A program made the translations under genes and the position numbers. Shown here in pieces: positions 37,204-50,318 of a stretch of DNA of 64,000 nucleotides. The stretch covers positions 5,400,240 to 5,464,239 of the forward strand of contig CM021314.1 of NCBI GenBank assembly GCA_010645155.1. The letters are read 5' to 3'. The stretch is from Tigriopus japonicus (Eukaryota; Arthropoda; Copepoda; Harpacticoida; Harpacticidae). A model generated the notes under the pieces. The model was not told the DNA's origin. It was given only the letters and a program-made list of their open reading frames with translations, and made no database searches. Each line of letters begins with the position of its first letter. Position 1 is the stretch's first letter.

Positions 37204-37810
37204 GGTAAGAACGAGGAAAGGAGACTTGTTGCATTATTTACGCGCGCAGTTTCATTGAAAGCTCTCGCTCTGCAACAATGAGCAGAGGGGAGCAACTCAC
37301 TCACTCGGTTTGGAACGGAACAGATTTCTCTTGCGCTTTAATAATGGCAACACTGCCATCGACTGAAAATGGACTTAAATTTGTCAATCATGTCAACCTC
37401 ATTTCGGAACATTGGGGACATTTTCTTCCGTAACGATGTCGTTTCTTTGGCAAATTGAAAATAGGAAAGGTTTGCGGATAATTACGTAATGGAACAATAA
37501 AGGGTATGGATGGTTACCAAGTTATCAGGGAAAGCGATCTTGAAAGGAAGGGGAAGGTAAAACACAAACTGTATTTAAAAAATTGCGGCCTTAAACTTAT
37601 CATTGTTTAACTATGTGATCCGATTATCCCTGTTAGAAATGTGCCGATAAAAACAAAATGCAAGCTTTAATAACCCTTCCAAAAAGGTACTAAAGTACAA
37701 AGATAAGCGATTCAATGAAATCTAAGCTAATCTTTATTTTCATTAATCGTCAAGAATTTCAGGGTTGTTTGTCAGGTGGAATCAAGTGACATGAAAGCCC
37801 TCAACAAATA

Positions 37811-38251
37811 AGCTAGACCAAGGTCGGCAACCACTTTTGGGTCAAGGCCTACAAATTTGGTTATATGTTTTCAGGGGGCCCACCAAATAGACGTTGGTTG
37901 GCTCAGGGGCCCACAAAATAACGATTAAAGAGCTTTGGGCCCACGAGTACAGCACTATTGATGTCTCACGGGTCCACTATTTTGGACTTTCCCCACAGCT
38001 CCTGGGCCCACCAAAGACCACCCTTGGGCCCACCAAAGACCAACCTTGGGCCCACCAAAGACCACCCTTGGGCCCACCAAAGACCACCCTTGGGCCCACC
38101 AAAGACCACCCTTGGGCCCACCAAAGACCAACTTTGGGCCCACCAAAGACCACCCTTGGGCCCACCAAAGACCACCCTTGGGCCCACCAAAGACCACCCT
38201 TGGGCCAACATGTGGGCCGCAGTCCACCGGTTGCCGATCCCTGAGCTAGAC
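37811..38251. mobile_element. Non-autonomous hAT element with 8-bp target duplication
   Basis: The element proper (37819-38243) starts CAAGGTCGGCAACC and ends GGTTGCCGATCCCTG, inverted copies of each other, and is flanked by AGCTAGAC on both sides (37811-37818 and 38244-38251). An 8-bp duplication and a CAG-G-TCGGCAACC terminus are hallmarks of hAT transposons. There is no transposase. A diverged relative in the opposite orientation lies at 58002-58253. Confidence 0.85.
38003..38206. repeat. 22-bp minisatellite inside the hAT element, about nine copies
   Basis: Units of the form TGGGCCCACCAAAGACCACCCT repeat about nine times with few changes. The related element at 58 kb has a single copy, so the array grew inside this copy. 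Because 22 is not a multiple of three, open frames appear in several frames on both strands; these are artefacts. Confidence 0.9.
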
Positions 38252-41200
38252 TATTGAATATGAATGGAATGGTAATCTTCAATCAAAAGCAGTCGATTTT
38301 TCAATCGATTGTTCCATTATCCAGAAGGCCCTCAAATTCTGGTTCTTAAGTACGCTCCCCAAGTCCAATGGCATAAAATTGAGCCTCATTCACAAAGTCA
38401 ATGTGCACGTTTTTATTCTAATGTTCACTTTCATCCCAAACTCAAAACAAAACTTTGCTTCGAAAGGCTTCAAAGTGAATCTCGTTGTTTGCTTGTGTTG
38501 GATCCCTTGAGAACTTTTGTTTTAACAAACGATATCATTTTTTGTGGGAACCCATGTGGTCATTAAAAAGCCTAGGAACACAATTCAAAGTTCCACGTTA
38601 ATGACTCTCTCCTTAGTGCTTTGTGGAACCTAGTCATTAGTTCAACAACTATCCCCTATGTCTTCCATGTGGGTAAGTGGAACTACAGGGTCTGGTAAGC
38701 CCTTCCAGAACTTAGGAATAACGATGACGACAGGTAATAATGTTTGCAATGAAATTGATGCATATGGATCATTGTGCATTCTGTAATGGACCTTGTAAAA
38801 CCTTATGATCAGTGGTTACCAAATGATTGCCGGCCGTACTCATTTGTGGCTAATGAAATATGCCCACGTCTAATTAGACAACGGAAAAGACCATAAAACA
38901 ATCTTCCTTAATTCTTAAAAGTCGCAACTCTTTTAAGTCTTTGTGGCTCTCTCTATCTGTTCAATGTTTTCAAAAATATTTTCCAAGCCTTACCAGGAAC
39001 GTGAGAGTTGGAACTTTTCACTCTTCACTACACACTAGATGCCAGGAAATCAATCACACAATGGAAGAAGGCAATAGGTAAATGTCCAATTCTTTAACCA
39101 AAATTGTCATGACACCACCAATTCAACTTCTGGCTCGTTGTACTGTAAGATAGGAACTAGAAACTGTTTTTGGGAGTCTGACTAGCATTCTATATACGAG
39201 TGAGTGTTGTTGGCGGAGTTCGCCTCGTTTTTCCCCTTGTTTACTCTTTCTGGAAGTATAAACAAGTCCGTCAGCTCGAAAAGACACAGTGTGACCGTCT
39301 GGGAAAGGGAACCAAGCCATGGCCATCCTGTGCCTTTCACCGGCTGCAATAACAACAAAACATCAACAACAGTGGGTTTGAGAGTGTTTTAGAGCAACAC
39401 CGACCGACTTGCCAACCTTCTAACTTCCAAGTTCTTCTTTGTAGCCCCCAACATCCAACTTTGAGAGAGAGGATGCTTATCAATAGCAAAAATATACGCT
39501 CAGGTTTGATAAGAACTAAAAAACAAACACTCCTAGGCCGGGGTTCACGAGCATCCGGTTTGTTTGGTGCAACTCAGTAAAGTATTTGTCAATTTCTCCA
39601 TTGCATTGGTCGTGGCTTGGCCTTTCACCAAGGTGAGCCCACCAGGCACAGCACCACGCTCTTTCGGGACCAACGAACAACGTTGAAGATTCAGGAAGGC
39701 CGCCGAATGCAGCACTGGCCCTTTTCACCCAACAAACAACGGCCATGTAGACGACGGCGGCGACGACGACGTTGCCGGCCTCGTATCTTGTAAACAAAGA
39801 CCAGGAGGCCATCAGGCAGTCGCTGCGAGGCCGATGATGGCGTTGGAGCCTCCAGCAGATTATACTTATGGCCTCACTCAGGAAACAAACAAAACAACTC
39901 TTGGAGTAAACAACTCGGATGAGAGGGAACGAGACCGAGGAAGAAGAAAACGAACTAACGTCGAGTCCATCCACAGTTTTGTACCCTCGACTTGGGCATG
40001 GGAATACAGAAAGCCTTCTTCCAGTCGATTGGTACACTGCTTGGAAGTATTGACTTGCAATATTGGACTTCAGCAAATTGCGTTAATTTGACTGCGAAGA
40101 GACGGAGTGCAGTGTAATTCGAGGGTTACGTATTACACTCTGTGCAGTTCATTGCTTATAGACTCTCTCAGTTAAAGACGTGGAGTGCATGCTACTTTTA
40201 TGCATAGCTTACATTTGTTTGGCGATTTTTTTGATTCATTGTGTAACTCTTTATTCAAACTTATGGAGCTTTGTTCTTACAGAAGACCAAAATTGCTTGA
40301 GTTTGTCACAATAGTGTTTTAAAATCGAATGTCCTTAGTGCTTCCCTCTCTTTTCCCTTTTTCCCTCTTACAATTTTGTAGAGGGTGACTGATTTTAAAG
40401 TTGAATTTGCCATTTTACATCTATAATAACTTTAAAAAAGAGGAAAAATCATTATGTCCTAAAAAGCTGAAACTAAGTCATACAATAATTGACAATTTCC
40501 AGTTAGACTGCTGCTAATTTCAAAATCACTAGGGATGTATGAGAGACATTCAAATTAAGAAAAGTAAAGGGCTGTTTTTAGAAATTTCTTTACATCCGCA
40601 CTCCAAAAAATGCAAAGAGTGCCGATTGAGGTCGCTTTTTGCTAGACTCTATAGTGAAAGATAGTGCTTTTTCTTTTGCTCCAGACTTGCCTAATTTCTA
40701 TTGACAAGTTCGTGTTAACATGATTTTATCCTCTTGATTGATTACAAACACAGACAAGGAGAGTTCTCCTCAAGAACACTGCCATTAAATGTATTTGTCA
40801 AAATAACATAACAGGTTAAGGGAATGGAAGGGAACTGTTTCCGAGGCAAAGGAAATTGAAACTTTCAATTACATTATAACTTTTTGAGTGCAACTAAAAT
40901 CGCTTGAGGTTGTACTTCATCCCACATAAGTTCAAGTAAATAATACTCGAAATGAGCGCGATGACCTTTAGGATTGCAAGTACGTTGGAATCAAACGATG
41001 AAAAATAGCAAAACTATATTTGAAAACTTTCAAACCCAAGGTCGTTGTCATCGATAACCATTGACATAGTCTTTAACAGAATAAGTCAGAAATGCACTTT
41101 CCTACATTTCACTGTCCCTTCCGAAGAATTATTCCTCCTCATATTTAGTGAAGATTTCTTGTTTGTTTGTTTAAAATACGCCGTTTTGCCTCAAGGTCTT

Positions 41201-42259
41201 GAAATACCTTTTCAAGCTCCCAAGTTTTTAAGCAATATTGCTTATTGACTTCCTTTATAAACTCAAAGTGGCAAATGCAGGTCAAACATGCCTCTTTTTG
41301 CATTGCTTTGAAATCTATTGACTTTGAGTACAAACTGAATTGAATCGAATGAATATTTTACTATTATTAGCAAGTCTACGTTGGGCAAAGCGATGTTTTG
41401 TAAGAAGATCAAGGTTCTATTATGTAAATTGGAAATTGTAACTGAGTGATCAATAAGTAAAAACAGTTCTTGAAGTCTCGTTTTAGGTAATCAATGAATT
41501 TGCCGTGGGCAAGGTGACATTTTGACTATGATGTGCATGCAGCTTGGGCATGAAATGGCAACAAAAACATGAGCTTTCTAACCGGATATTATTTGGCATT
41601 TGTTGTTAATAGTCCGTGCAAAAAAAAATCTGCAGACTGTGACAAAAATAACAGAAATGAAATCAGAACATATGAAAATGAAAGAAAGATATTTCTTGTG
41701 ATATTCTAAATTTTAGGAATCATGACAAGTGTTTGACCTTTATGGAACGTACAGCTTCGCTAAAGTTTTTTTCCTAGAGGCAAATTCTAAGTGAATATGA
41801 TTAGCTTACATAAACGGGGAACAAAAATCACTTGAAAGATAGATACGGTTATCTTCTCGATCCTAAATCGTATTAACGAATCAAGGAGCTATTATTTACT
41901 TTTGGCTTTAGAGCATGAAGTTTATTCTCCATTAGTTGGAGAAGATGCTAGTGTATAGTATCTTCAAGTAAGTGTTTCAGCCAAGCGTTGATACCTTAAA
42001 AAAACTTTTTAGATATGTGTCTTATGAGGTTGTTGGATATCTCTCATATTTATTAGTAATTATTAGGAAAATATGGCTAAACGAAAAAGGATCCCAATAA
42101 CGTTGCTCCAAATAACAAAATACGCAATAAAGTCATCGTACACTTACATCAATCCCACCGAAAATCATTTCCTACTACAGGGCAATTAATACCTTTTGGG
42201 ACATCAATAATCGCATCTGTTTGTCAAGGTGGGACAAACATTAGGTAAAATCCACGTAC
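38252..42259. other. Intergenic or far 5' region of FoxP-B
   Basis: Mostly AT-rich. The part at about 39.2-40.1 kb is noticeably richer in G+C and CpG (for example the CGACGGCGGCGACGACG stretch near 39753-39770) and might be a promoter, but no exon is supported. A 186-codon minus-strand ORF there has no domain and repetitive composition. Confidence 0.4.
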
Positions 42260-42379
42260 CTGATACGGAAACATTGGCCTTGGGTATTGCCGTTCCAAAT
42301 ACTGATCTTCAACGCCTGGAAGCAGTTCCATGTAGTATCTCACATTGGACATGAATCCCTTCTGTATGTCCTCGTCCAT
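42260..42379 (-). CDS. Candidate far-distal first coding exon, probably of FoxP-B
   Basis: Forty codons from an ATG in a good context (CAAAATGGA): MDEDIQKGFMSNVRYY, then a PGVEDQYLERQYPRP segment and FPYQ, followed by CAG|GTACGTGG in phase 0. An in-frame stop lies a little upstream. Composition is protein-like and the phase fits 36912 or 31047, so I infer a third FoxP-B start. It could belong to an unrecognised gene; a second in-frame ATG at 42388 would add three residues. Confidence 0.5.
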
Positions 42380-42388
42380 TTTGCACAT

Positions 42389-45300
42389 GAATACCACTTA
42401 TCTTGTTTCCTTCCTCTCGCGTGTTTGTCGAATATGTTTATATTTATGGATTGTTTACGTCTCAGGTTTCATGAGAAGCCTCTCTTGTTTCAAAACCCTT
42501 CACTGTAGAGCGAGACAAGCCTGCAACGGAACTAAAGAACACCTTCATGAGTCGAGAGGAATCTTCATTTCGCTTTATGACTATTCTATTTTGACCTTTC
42601 GAACGAGTTTTTCTGGCTTTTATGAATCCTGACCGAATCAAACAAAGCTTACTCCCGTACTTTCTCTTGCCACCTGTTTCCAAAGGGTTTTTATTCTCTT
42701 AGTGTTGTTCAAACGTTAAGCTTAACCTCGTCCCTGGAACCACACCTTTAAGATTAGCAACCGAAAGCGACCCTAGCGCCCTCTTTTTTGGTGAGTCCAT
42801 AAAATTGTCCTGTGGCAACGCTTAGGTATGCTCCCTGTAGCCGAAAGTTTTATTGTGTTCTGTTGTACAAAAGGCACATGTGTCTTAATGATTTAGGCTC
42901 TTCTCGTTCCTAGTTATTTTTTTAGTCGAATAGGATCCGAAATGGCTAGTGATGAAGAAGTAAACATGATGGGTACCACAGACATCTAAAGATTAATGTT
43001 TCAATCCCATTGAAAGACTTTGGCCCTTATTGGGAGGTAGTTAAACATAGAGTTCTAGTTAAAAACACATGCAACGACTTGAACAATGAACATGTGGTTC
43101 AGACTTCATTTAGTATGAAAACACAGACACTTAAAGAGGCCTGAATGCAAGTGATGAACATTTTTTATCTGACCAACAGACCAACCCTAAAACACAGCTG
43201 ATCATTTCAAAAAAACTTTCTCTGATACACCCTTATACTTGGTCTTTTTTATGGGTTTCCGGTTTTTGTCTTCCAATTGATCAGGACTTTGGCTGAAAAG
43301 GTTAACGACAAAAAGGATAACTTCAAACTAGTGGTGGAGATCAGTTTTTGCGTGCACCCTTTTTTTCTATAAAGACAATTAAATTTATGGCTCATACTTC
43401 TCTTACATTCCAATACTGTCAGAAATTGCATAATTTTAATAAAACAATCAAGAAGCACTGACCTTCATGCTTCTTGGACCAAACCAACAATCAAATTTTA
43501 TCAATGAGCACCTTAAGATAGCTGTCAAGATTAGAACAACGTGGCTATTAATGAAACGGAAAAATGAAGTACATTGTTGATACCTGTGGTTAAGCACCGT
43601 TAAAACCAGGGCCAGAATTTACTTTGATGATAACTCCGAAAGTGATGGCTAAAATTAAAGTAGTGCTGGAGCGAAAACATCTGGAGCAAAAAGTTAATCG
43701 AAATCGAAAGCACCTAAACTGAAAATCGAAAGTACCGAAAGTATTTAACCTAGTTTCAATATTTTTCGAGTATGGGATTGAGGATGAAAATTAAGAACTT
43801 TAGAAAGTCGCAAGTATTGTTGTCGCAGGGTTCTTGTTAACAACATTAAAAATCCATTTTTCCTCTTGAACTTCCCTCTTTTTAGTGCTTATCTGCTTTT
43901 CACTTTCTTTAGGGTTGATTGAATCTGAAAGTCTGAACATAATTTCGACTTTTGGTTCATCACTTTATAAAGCAGAATTGAAGAAATAGAAAGCAAATGG
44001 TTAGTCTAAAATGGTCTCCCAACACAATAGAAAGCAAATCTAATTGCCAAGATCACTTGCAAGTTTATCAATGAAGTATTGCAACATCATTTTCTAGACT
44101 GAAGGTTCAGACAAAGATGCTTTCGAATGCACTATCTGTGTTCGTCGAACTTTTTGTTCATTTTTATGAACATGTATGTCACAAGTGTCCAAGCATAAGT
44201 GTATGTAAAGAGAGCATTTGCTTACTCCTTCACTACTTAAGAGCTATTCCCAATGAATGACCATTGCAAGTGAAGATTGTTCAAGTCTTGCTTTGAAAGT
44301 CCAATTGATTTTTCAAGATTTCATGTACTTGAAAATATTTCACCATTCAGGAGATCAGTTATCCAACTGATTCATGAAAGCAGGTTCAGCTTTTGCGACG
44401 TACAAATGTTTTGTCAATTCGGCGAATTTCAAACATTGTGATTGTTGCCGTAAACTATAATGCGTACATATTGGAAAGGGACGAGATTACTTCAATCAAC
44501 ACTGCATGCAGCTAATTGAATAAAATATCGATCTTTCCCTCTGAACCTAACCACGTGCTCGTTTGTCAGGACTTTGGAATGAATTATGTGACGTTGGGAA
44601 TTCAATTTTTGTCAAGTCACCTTGGTACACTTGTATCAAACGAGAAAATGTTTAAAGTTCATCTATATACCCCTTACTCTACCACCCCATTAGCCAACCT
44701 AACCGCACAGCATAGCAAACTAAATTTTGAGGAAAAAGAAAGTGGTCACCCTTAGGAACTTGCTCACGTGGATGTTCTCGGTTCAAGTCCTCCATCGAAA
44801 ACTTACTCATGTGGATGTTGTTGAATGTCTCCCGGAGAGGCACTGAATTTCGCACGATGTACTTGTTTGTTGTGACAAAGCAAGCAAACTGAGCCAATAA
44901 CCTCACACATAAATTGCAACTATTCGCACATGTGTCGAACGGCAGCGACGAGAGTTTATTATTCGTGAGCATGAATCCATAAAGCCCCTTAGGAGGACCA
45001 AGTGCATCACCAGTTGAAGTGATGGAAGATGTCACAAAGTTGGCTCAGTTGGCCCGGCAAATGCGCTTTTCACATCTCGAATGCAATTCTCCATCCACCT
45101 GTTGAGGCTCAGCCTTCAAGGTTCAGCTCAGTTTTTCTCAAACGGTTTTATTCAGGATTGTTCAAAAAAGCCGAACTAGCATTGTCTTAATTTTGCCAGG
45201 ATGCAGGCGAAACGAATGATAAGAGGTGATATTCTTAAGCACTTGTACACTTGTTTCTTGCCGTGTTGCATAGATTTGCCCCGGCCAGAATGTTTTTTGC

Positions 45301-48300
45301 GAATCCCACCTGAATTAACAACACAACTTCTAGGCACAAATGGTAATGTAACTTTAAAAATCGGGACGAGAGTGAGAGCGCAAATATGGAGTGAATATTT
45401 TTCCTTCACATCTACACCAAGCACCTGCTTCGACTAACTTCGCCAAAAGATAGACATGTTTTTCTTTACCCAATCCCATCTCCAGTGTCGCCACAAAGCA
45501 ACTGCCTCCTTCTTTTTGTGCTTAAACGATACGCAGGCGATTTGTACTTGGCTTTGGCCGCGCCGGCCTAAAATAACTGCCTGATTTCTGCAGAATGGCA
45601 ACGCTGGGTTGCATCCTCGAGTAGACAAACCAACCACGTTCGCAAAAATTGCAATAACTTCGGTTTAATACAATGGAGCGACAAACATCCAGAAATGCAC
45701 CCGGCGTCTTGGCCCCTACTTCAAGCCAAAACACATTCACCTACTCACGTACCTTGAGAGAACCATCCACAAAGTCAATCTACTTCAGAGCACGCCCGTG
45801 ATGGTTTGGTTTCAGTTACCGGGAGGCGGACACAGTCAGCACTTTTCCCGAAAGGAACTGGCACAGGGAATGGACTGGCAGATCTTGTTTATTTGCAAAG
45901 TTTCAGGCCGTATCTTGAATGGCCACTGTTCGAAACACTCGTTGATAATGTTTTGAGTAAGAATAACGGCCAAGAGTTCAGAGGTTCAAGTGCCGTCAAT
46001 GTGCATGCTTCCGATCCAGCGGATTCGGGATGTATCTCGTACTCTTTGTTTGCGGAATGTTGCACTAGATAATTTAGGCTTTTTTTAGGCCGCTAATGCT
46101 TGCAGATAGTGATATGAACTGAATTGCTTTCAATCTAAATCGGGGTTGTGTTGTTATCTCTTTGAATCGTGCTTGATCGGTTTATCGTGTTGTATTCAGT
46201 TGGTAACAGTCATGCCAAAATGGATTTCTCTCAGTGCGAATGCATTTATTCTGTGATTGTGCAAAATGAAGGGTCGAGATTTAAGAGCGGCTCATCACGA
46301 GATATTTACCTGTCCAAACTGGTCTTGATATTGTGAACATGGCGAACACCGAATTGGCCTGCCTCGAGTTTGTTTCGAGTTGAAGTACTCTTGCTGGAAT
46401 ATTTGTTATAAACAAATCTCTCTTCCTCTATTGCAACTCGATTCTGATACTCAAGCATCCGAAGCCAGTCGGGCTTTGAAAATAGAAATGATTCAAGACT
46501 ACAAGATGAATGAGTTAGGATTCATGAAATGGTTGAGGAGTGTAAAAAAACTTTATCAAATCCCAAACAGCTGTTGCCAAACCTCTCAGTATGCAGATGT
46601 AAAAGCTCACCTATGTAGATGTACATAGAGTATGCTTTTCAAGCATGAGACATTTGTTAGTATTTGGAAATAATCAACATTTGATGTCCACGTGGTGTGT
46701 GAGCTTTGATTGTTGTTGACGTACTTTGATCTAATACTAAGTTATGAAGCTGATGCAATCTGATAAATATTTACTAGATTACCAGGCAACATACTTTTCA
46801 AATGTCGTCAGATGATTCAACTGCTTGGAAGTTCAACATGTATTAACTCGTTCCCAAACGGACCCATTTACTCTTGTAGTTTTTGCTTATCAGTAGTTCA
46901 ATGAATACATGTATTGTCCCAAACACTCAGTTTCATAATAGTTTTGAACAAAGATTCATTTTTAAGGCTTTTATTATATTTGCAGACAATTGTGCCAAGT
47001 TTGGCAGAAGCTTGACTAATACTGTAGAAAGTAATCGAAAACGCTACATACGTACGCTCTGTATAGCATTTTGACTAATTCCAAAAAGTTTTCAATTTTA
47101 ATTCAGATAACAAGTTACGTTTATGGCGATTTTAAACAAGTTTTGATTAGTGTCTATCACACTTCATTAGAATCAAAATCATAAACTTAAGAAAGAAAAC
47201 AGCGTTATCTCATTTTTTTTCACTCATCAAACAATGGAAGGCTCCAAACTAACCTCATTTGTTTGAAGCACAAGTTACTTGAGGTGTATTTAGAACTCTT
47301 TAAACGCACACCCTTCGACAGTTTAACAACATTTTTTGGACTCGCCTTTTTTATGATATACTCGTTCTTGGACAATTTCAGCATTGACAGATCAATTGTG
47401 TGATTTTCATTTCAAAGTTACTCACGCTGTCATGTAAGAGGCGTTGACACCCACTAAAAATGACAAGTTTTTAGTCTCTGACCGTTTCTAAGCCACTTCA
47501 GAAATTGGTTGTGCTTTTAATGTAACATTTTCATTTTTGAGTCGCAAGAACACATCGAATCTTTAAATTGACGGTCAAACTAATAAACACGTTTTTGCCG
47601 TGACAATGGTTTTGAAGTTAAACCACACAATTTACTAAAAACGAATAGATCAAAACCCCTCATCACCTATTTGATTTTGAGTTGCTTTCTCTTGAAGAGA
47701 ATGTTGAAAGCTTTCATTTAAGGAAAATAATATTATATTTTCTTCAACTTGAGTTGTTGTTTTGTTATTGATTCGATGGTGTCTTCAGCTTAAATTCGCC
47801 ATATTCAGGGTTGTTTGAAAAGAAAAAAAAATGAAATAAAGTGCATTTGAACAACGAAACAAGTTTTTCTTCACCTGATGGATACCATTCTACGTATTCT
47901 ACTTGATGGTTTTAATGGGAGTTGGCATTAAAATGTTTTGTAGGTCAACCATTTGAGCTTGTGGTTCAAGTGTGGCAGAGTTGAAATTGAACTTATCTTT
48001 AAGGAAGAATATGTTCCGCTTTCTCTGAGTTTCTGGGGAATGCTCAAGTGGTTCATTTACAGTTTCGAGTCAAGAGAAGTTTAGGCGGAAAAAAGTTCGA
48101 AGTAATTGATTATTCTCTTGAGTCCAAAAAAGGGTGGTTTTGGTTAATTTCTCCCCTTGAGCTCTTTGAATTAAAGTCAACCAAGTGGAAAACTGATCAA
48201 AAAAGCCTCAGAGACCCGCAGACTTTTTTCTTCATCTTTCCTTGTCGAGAGGCAAGAGAAGAAGATTTCTACCCGAATTTATGAGGTTTATTTCTTCTTT

Positions 48301-50159
48301 AAAGGTGCTCTTGGTTCCACCAATCTTTTTTTACTTGGCATTCATCCTTTTTGATTAAATTATGCCAATTTCATAAATTTATTGTGATGCTTGATGAGGC
48401 CATTTGTATCCTGGTTCCATCGTCTTCGTTTCCCCAAGATCCGAAAAGAAAGTTTACAAATGACTGGGAATGAGCCATCTTGCCACCATAACACTCATAC
48501 ATGACTTCAGTCACAACCTTTCCTGAAGCTTTTATCTCTTGAAGAGTAGACTTTCCAAATTTCAAAAAACAGAACAAGTCCCAAATTAGCTTATCCCTGC
48601 CAATTCTGCCTGGACGTCTTACCAACCTGAACACAGGCCCGAAATCAGCTGTTGCTTAGTTTGGTCAGATGTTCAGTGTGACCAAATCTGGACTTTGTGC
48701 CATAGCTCGCTTATAGATTGGCAATCGGTTGGTATCTCCCGCAATATTGGAAGTTTCCATTTTAGGGAACAAGCTCGAGCCATTGCCAGCATCTGCAGCT
48801 TTCTCATAGATCTTCCATAAAGAATTATTGCCTTCAGGGGTGAGCCACGTGAACGAAAGAAAGGAGGAAGATGAGACACAGAAAGAGGTGACTCCTCGCT
48901 AGATCTCCGTTGAATTCAATTTTGATTACCAATGCTCATCGGCGTTCTATTCAAAAGTGAGATGTTTCATCTCCAAACAAGGCCATTTCACCCTTGGATT
49001 GTCAAAGTTGTGCAAACATGCCATGCCTTCGCTATTCAACCACCCCTTTTTCTCATAATTTCCGTTACAATAAAGATTATGAAAATGCCAAAGCACCCTC
49101 TGAACCCTTTTTGTTTGAACCAAAATCCTAGTCAAGAACTAAATTTTACAAATATAATGTTCTATTTTGTAATTGTTTTAAAAGTAGTCATCTCGGCAAT
49201 CATTCCTCTGTTTTTCCCATACATATGTTGCAGACCAAAGGTGACAATCATGATTATATGTGATTGATTGTCTGCTCAAAAACCATATGAGTTCATTTCT
49301 CTCCCTAGGATTGCTCCTCGAAAAAAAGACCTCTGCATCAGACCCGACAAAAAACGGGATCCCAAGCTTGTGAAGCGAGATTGCAAAAAAGAGCTGCTAC
49401 GTAACTAACAATCGCTGTCCGAAGAATACCCGTTGAGAGGGCTCGACAATGGTTTAACGAGGTTTTAACCACTGAGGAATATCATTGCTCGATCCGCATT
49501 TTTTGCCCTTGTTTGTTGCGCTATTGTGACTGTGTCACAGCCCCAAAGGACAATTAGTCATGCTCATTAAAAACTAGAATATAGTCAAATTGGACGATTA
49601 GTCTTTGAATCATGAAGTGTTTGTTTAAACTCTTGAAATACAATGCATAAAAGCTCCGAAAAATATGGGATGAATATGTTATGATATAATTTCGAATGGA
49701 TGCACTGAATGAATGCGAGATTTGTGTCAAGCTAATTTTTCTTAAAATACCCTTTAAAAAACAGACTTTAACTTCATGGAATGATGGGCAATTTGAAATC
49801 AAAACTGATTGACCGAGTTAAATTGTTTTTTATTAATATTATCTGGAAATCCCTTCAAAAACAGAGCGTATGGGATGAAGAGTCAAATAATGAATTCGAA
49901 AAATAAAAATATTGCAATTTCGTGGTATTTTGGGCAAAAAAAATTTTCCTTGTAGTTGTCTTCTTTTGGTTTTGGAAGGTTTAAAAATAAACCAAAATTC
50001 TAGAAACATGTACTTACAAGTGCATGAGAGTGTAAAACCAAACAAAGAACCATATTAAACATGTCATTATGTAAACGTGTATTCGTTTCATTCAACTTCA
50101 TTCATTCATAAGAGAGTCATCCTTTTCTTGCAATTTTATCCAAATTGGAAGGCTATCAT
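42389..50159. other. Gene-poor AT-rich interval between FoxP-B and FoxP-C
   Basis: I find no recognisable domain, RNA gene or complete transposon. A minus-strand ORF at 44679-45035 (118 codons) and a GC-richer patch at about 45.45-46.05 kb, containing AAG|GTACGTGAG on the minus strand near 45750, could be untranslated exons of FoxP-B, but nothing firm supports this. Confidence 0.4.
49829..49834 (-). terminator. Candidate poly(A) signal for FoxP-C
   Basis: AATAAA on the minus strand (TTTATT on plus) about 330 nt beyond the FoxP-C stop codon. Confidence 0.4.
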
Positions 50160-50318
50160 TTAATGCCCTTTTACTAAAGGATTGTATTTCCTCGGTCTCC
50201 CCCGAGAAAAATGTCGCCTCTTTATGAATTCGTCATCATCCACCGTCCAAAACGAGCCAAAGTCATCTTCAAACCTTAGAAAGCATTTATGGAGGGACAA
50301 ATTGATGCGAATTGCATT
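50160..50318 (-). CDS. FoxP-C terminal forkhead exon (alternative type)
   Basis: Acceptor GGTTTCAG|AATGCA, phase 0, 52 codons then TAA. Orthologous in type to FoxP-A exon 10b: [45 protein letters not shown]. Confidence 0.95.
   Translation of the reverse strand, partial: NAIRINLSLHKCFLRFEDDFGSFWTVDDDEFIKRRHFSRGRPRKYNPLVKGH

Noticed and set aside
37894..38282. Several overlapping ORFs of 67-116 codons on both strands encoding GPPKTTLGPTKDHPWAHQ-type repeats
   Set aside because: They are translations of a 22-bp minisatellite inside a hAT element, open in several frames only because the unit lacks stops.
39516..40076. 186-codon minus-strand ORF
   Set aside because: No domain, driven by GAC/GCC-rich composition; an opposite-strand ORF covers the same place. 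More likely a CpG-rich non-coding patch.
44679..45035. 118-codon minus-strand ORF as a gene
   Set aside because: No homology recognised, no clear ATG at its start, and the possible donor after CACATGA does not fit a known FoxP-B acceptor.
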